Assembly (NCBI RefSeq): GCF_045863935.1
Contig: NZ_BTVP01000004.1
Location: 66,099-130,098, forward strand
Source: Parvibaculum sp045863935
GTDB taxonomy: Bacteria > Pseudomonadota > Alphaproteobacteria > Parvibaculales > Parvibaculaceae
DNA: 64,000 bases
Direction of reading: 5' to 3'
In this document: positions 62,828 to 64,000 of the stretch, piece by piece
Layout: every line of letters begins with the position of its first letter
Position numbering within the stretch: position 1 is the stretch's first letter
Program-made: the position numbers and the translations under genes
Notes under the pieces: generated by a model
Seen by the model: the letters and a program-made list of their open reading frames with translations, nothing else
Databases searched by the model: none
What the model was told of the DNA's origin: nothing

Positions 62828-64000
62828 TACGCGGCCTCCTTTTCGCCGATGCGCTGGACGGGCCAGCGTTCGAGCAGCCTGCCGACGACGGCCGCGCCCT
62901 TGTTGTCGGTCGGCACGAACATGCGCAGCTTCCACGAAATGATCTCGTGGAAGAGGCCGTAGGCCGAGAGCCGCTCGCGCATCGTGTCGGTGAAGCCGGA
63001 GAATTCGATGCGGTTGGCGCCCATGACGCGGACACGCCGAAGCTGAAGGCCCTCGGCGAGATCGAGAATGGTGCGCCCGTCCATCAGCGCCATGAAGGCG
63101 TCGTCCGCCGTGAGCGTCGTGGCGCCGGTCGTGGTCGCGTTCGCGGCCCATGCTGGGGAGACCTTGCGGCCGATGATGCGCTCGCCGTCATCGGTCTGGA
63201 GCCGATACACGCGCGTCGACTCGTTCGGCAGGCGTTTCCAGATCGGCAGCAGGAGGCCGGTGACGACGTGGATGGTGCTGTCGGAAAATTCCGGCACCTC
63301 CGCGATCTCGGCGGCCCAGGCCGTCGCGAATGCGGCGTGATCGGCTTCGATCCAATGCGTTTCGCCCATGGCCTTCAGCGGAATGTTATGCGCCTCCATC
63401 GGCCGCAGCAGCCGCACCCGACGCTCGATCTCGCCATCGTCGAGCATGATGCTCGTCGTCGGCACCTGCACGGCGGCGTGGCCGGAGCGCTCGTTGATGA
63501 GGAGCCGGGCGCGCCGGTCATCGAGATGGCCGAGCGCCGCGTCCAGCGACAGCGGACGGTTGCGCTCGCGCTGGGTGATGGTCAGCAGCCGGGTTTCCGC
63601 GCCGGTGCCGGGATGGGCGTAGATGGTCTTGCGGTCGGTGACGATGAACCGCTCGGCGCTCAGCGTTTCCAGGCCGACATCATAGGTGCCGTTCGCGACC
63701 GCGCCCTCGATGCGCGCCGTCAGAAGCTGCTCGAAGGCGGTAAAGAGCACGCCCTGAAGCTCGATGGTCAGCGCCAGCAGGCGATTGAGGAAGGTCGTGA
63801 TCGGCGGGAGTTCATCCTTGATGCCGGTCGAGTCCATCAGCTTCAGGCCGGTGGCGGACTCGAAGCGGTCGAGCGAGCAGCCATCGACCTTGCCGCGCAC
63901 CAGAAGGAGATAGAGCTGGCGTAGCGCATCGCGCGCATAGGCGCTTTCCAGATTGTCCTCGGGCCGGAACAGGCCCTGACCGCCGGTCTGGCGCTGGCCG
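62827..64000 (-). CDS. Strawberry-notch family helicase, C-terminal part (runs off right edge)
   Basis: The frame is open from the edge to 62827. It begins QRQTGGQGLFRPEDNLESAY and contains LQGVLFTAFEQLLTARIEGA and FIVTDRKTIYAHPGTGAETR. This is the conserved strawberry-notch C-terminal domain of a large helicase/methyltransferase-like protein of mobile elements. The helicase motifs lie outside the window. 390 residues seen. Confidence 0.85.
   Translation of the reverse strand, partial: GQRQTGGQGLFRPEDNLESAYARDALRQLYLLLVRGKVDGCSLDRFESATGLKLMDSTGIKDELPPITTFLNRLLALTIELQGVLFTAFEQLLTARIEGAVANGTYDVGLETLSAERFIVTDRKTIYAHPGTGAETRLLTITQRERNRPLSLDAALGHLDDRRARLLINERSGHAAVQVPTTSIMLDDGEIERRVRLLRPMEAHNIPLKAMGETHWIEADHAAFATAWAAEIAEVPEFSDSTIHVVTGLLLPIWKRLPNESTRVYRLQTDDGERIIGRKVSPAWAANATTTGATTLTADDAFMALMDGRTILDLAEGLQLRRVRVMGANRIEFSGFTDTMRERLSAYGLFHEIISWKLRMFVPTDNKGAAVVGRLLERWPVQRIGEKEAA

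Noticed and set aside
16340..64000. Second copy of the guaA 3' end (attR)
   Set aside because: I looked for the bases around the guaA stop later in the window and found no convincing copy; the ICE extends past the right edge.

Overview
The window is high-GC alphaproteobacterial DNA, probably Hyphomicrobiales; a Parvibaculum-like host is only a guess from gene content and order. It has three parts.

(1) Chromosome, 1-16368. The left edge is a scar of insertion-sequence and murJ fragments. Next come a hybrid sensor kinase and a convergent NarL-type regulator, then a 1.6-kDa-residue-scale (1649 aa) repeat-rich autotransporter, then a second IS scar. The housekeeping run ppx - rlmE - guaB - rsmB - TPR protein - guaA follows.

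(2) An integrative and conjugative element (ICE) starts at the 3' end of guaA and runs past the right edge, so its far end is not seen. It opens with a tyrosine integrase preceded by repeated TGACGGTAT sites. A minus-strand Tn4371-like conjugation block follows: traR (LysR), traG, copG, trbBCDEJKLFGI and DUF2274. Further right are the relaxase with a candidate oriT, a lytic transglycosylase, DUF736, traF, DUF2840, repA and an AlpA-type regulator. Last come a frameshifted DUF6499/DUF2285 gene, ssb, DUF2493, a toprim primase and the end of a strawberry-notch helicase gene. The usual parA is missing between repA and DUF2840.

(3) Cargo, about 31.7-49.1 kb, sits between traR and the relaxase. It holds a tRNA-Cys gene and a pyridoxal-phosphate (PLP) module. 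A MocR/PdxR-type regulator that itself binds PLP lies at the centre. Around it are three gene sets: a class III aminotransferase, 5-aminolevulinate synthase, pyridoxal kinase and a BenE-type permease; a TauE permease; and glyA, a YggS PLP-carrier protein, a DegT aminotransferase and an MFS exporter. A distal operon carries three GNATs, an EamA exporter, a PEP mutase-like enzyme, DUF1272, a glutamine amidotransferase and an AhpD-like protein. All four promoters share one regulatory motif, TGGYCTG and CAGACCA with a fixed 37-bp offset, always in the same orientation to the gene. I infer a single PLP-sensing regulon carried on a conjugative element, possibly a defence against, or a source of, a PLP antimetabolite. 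This is the most novel item in the window.
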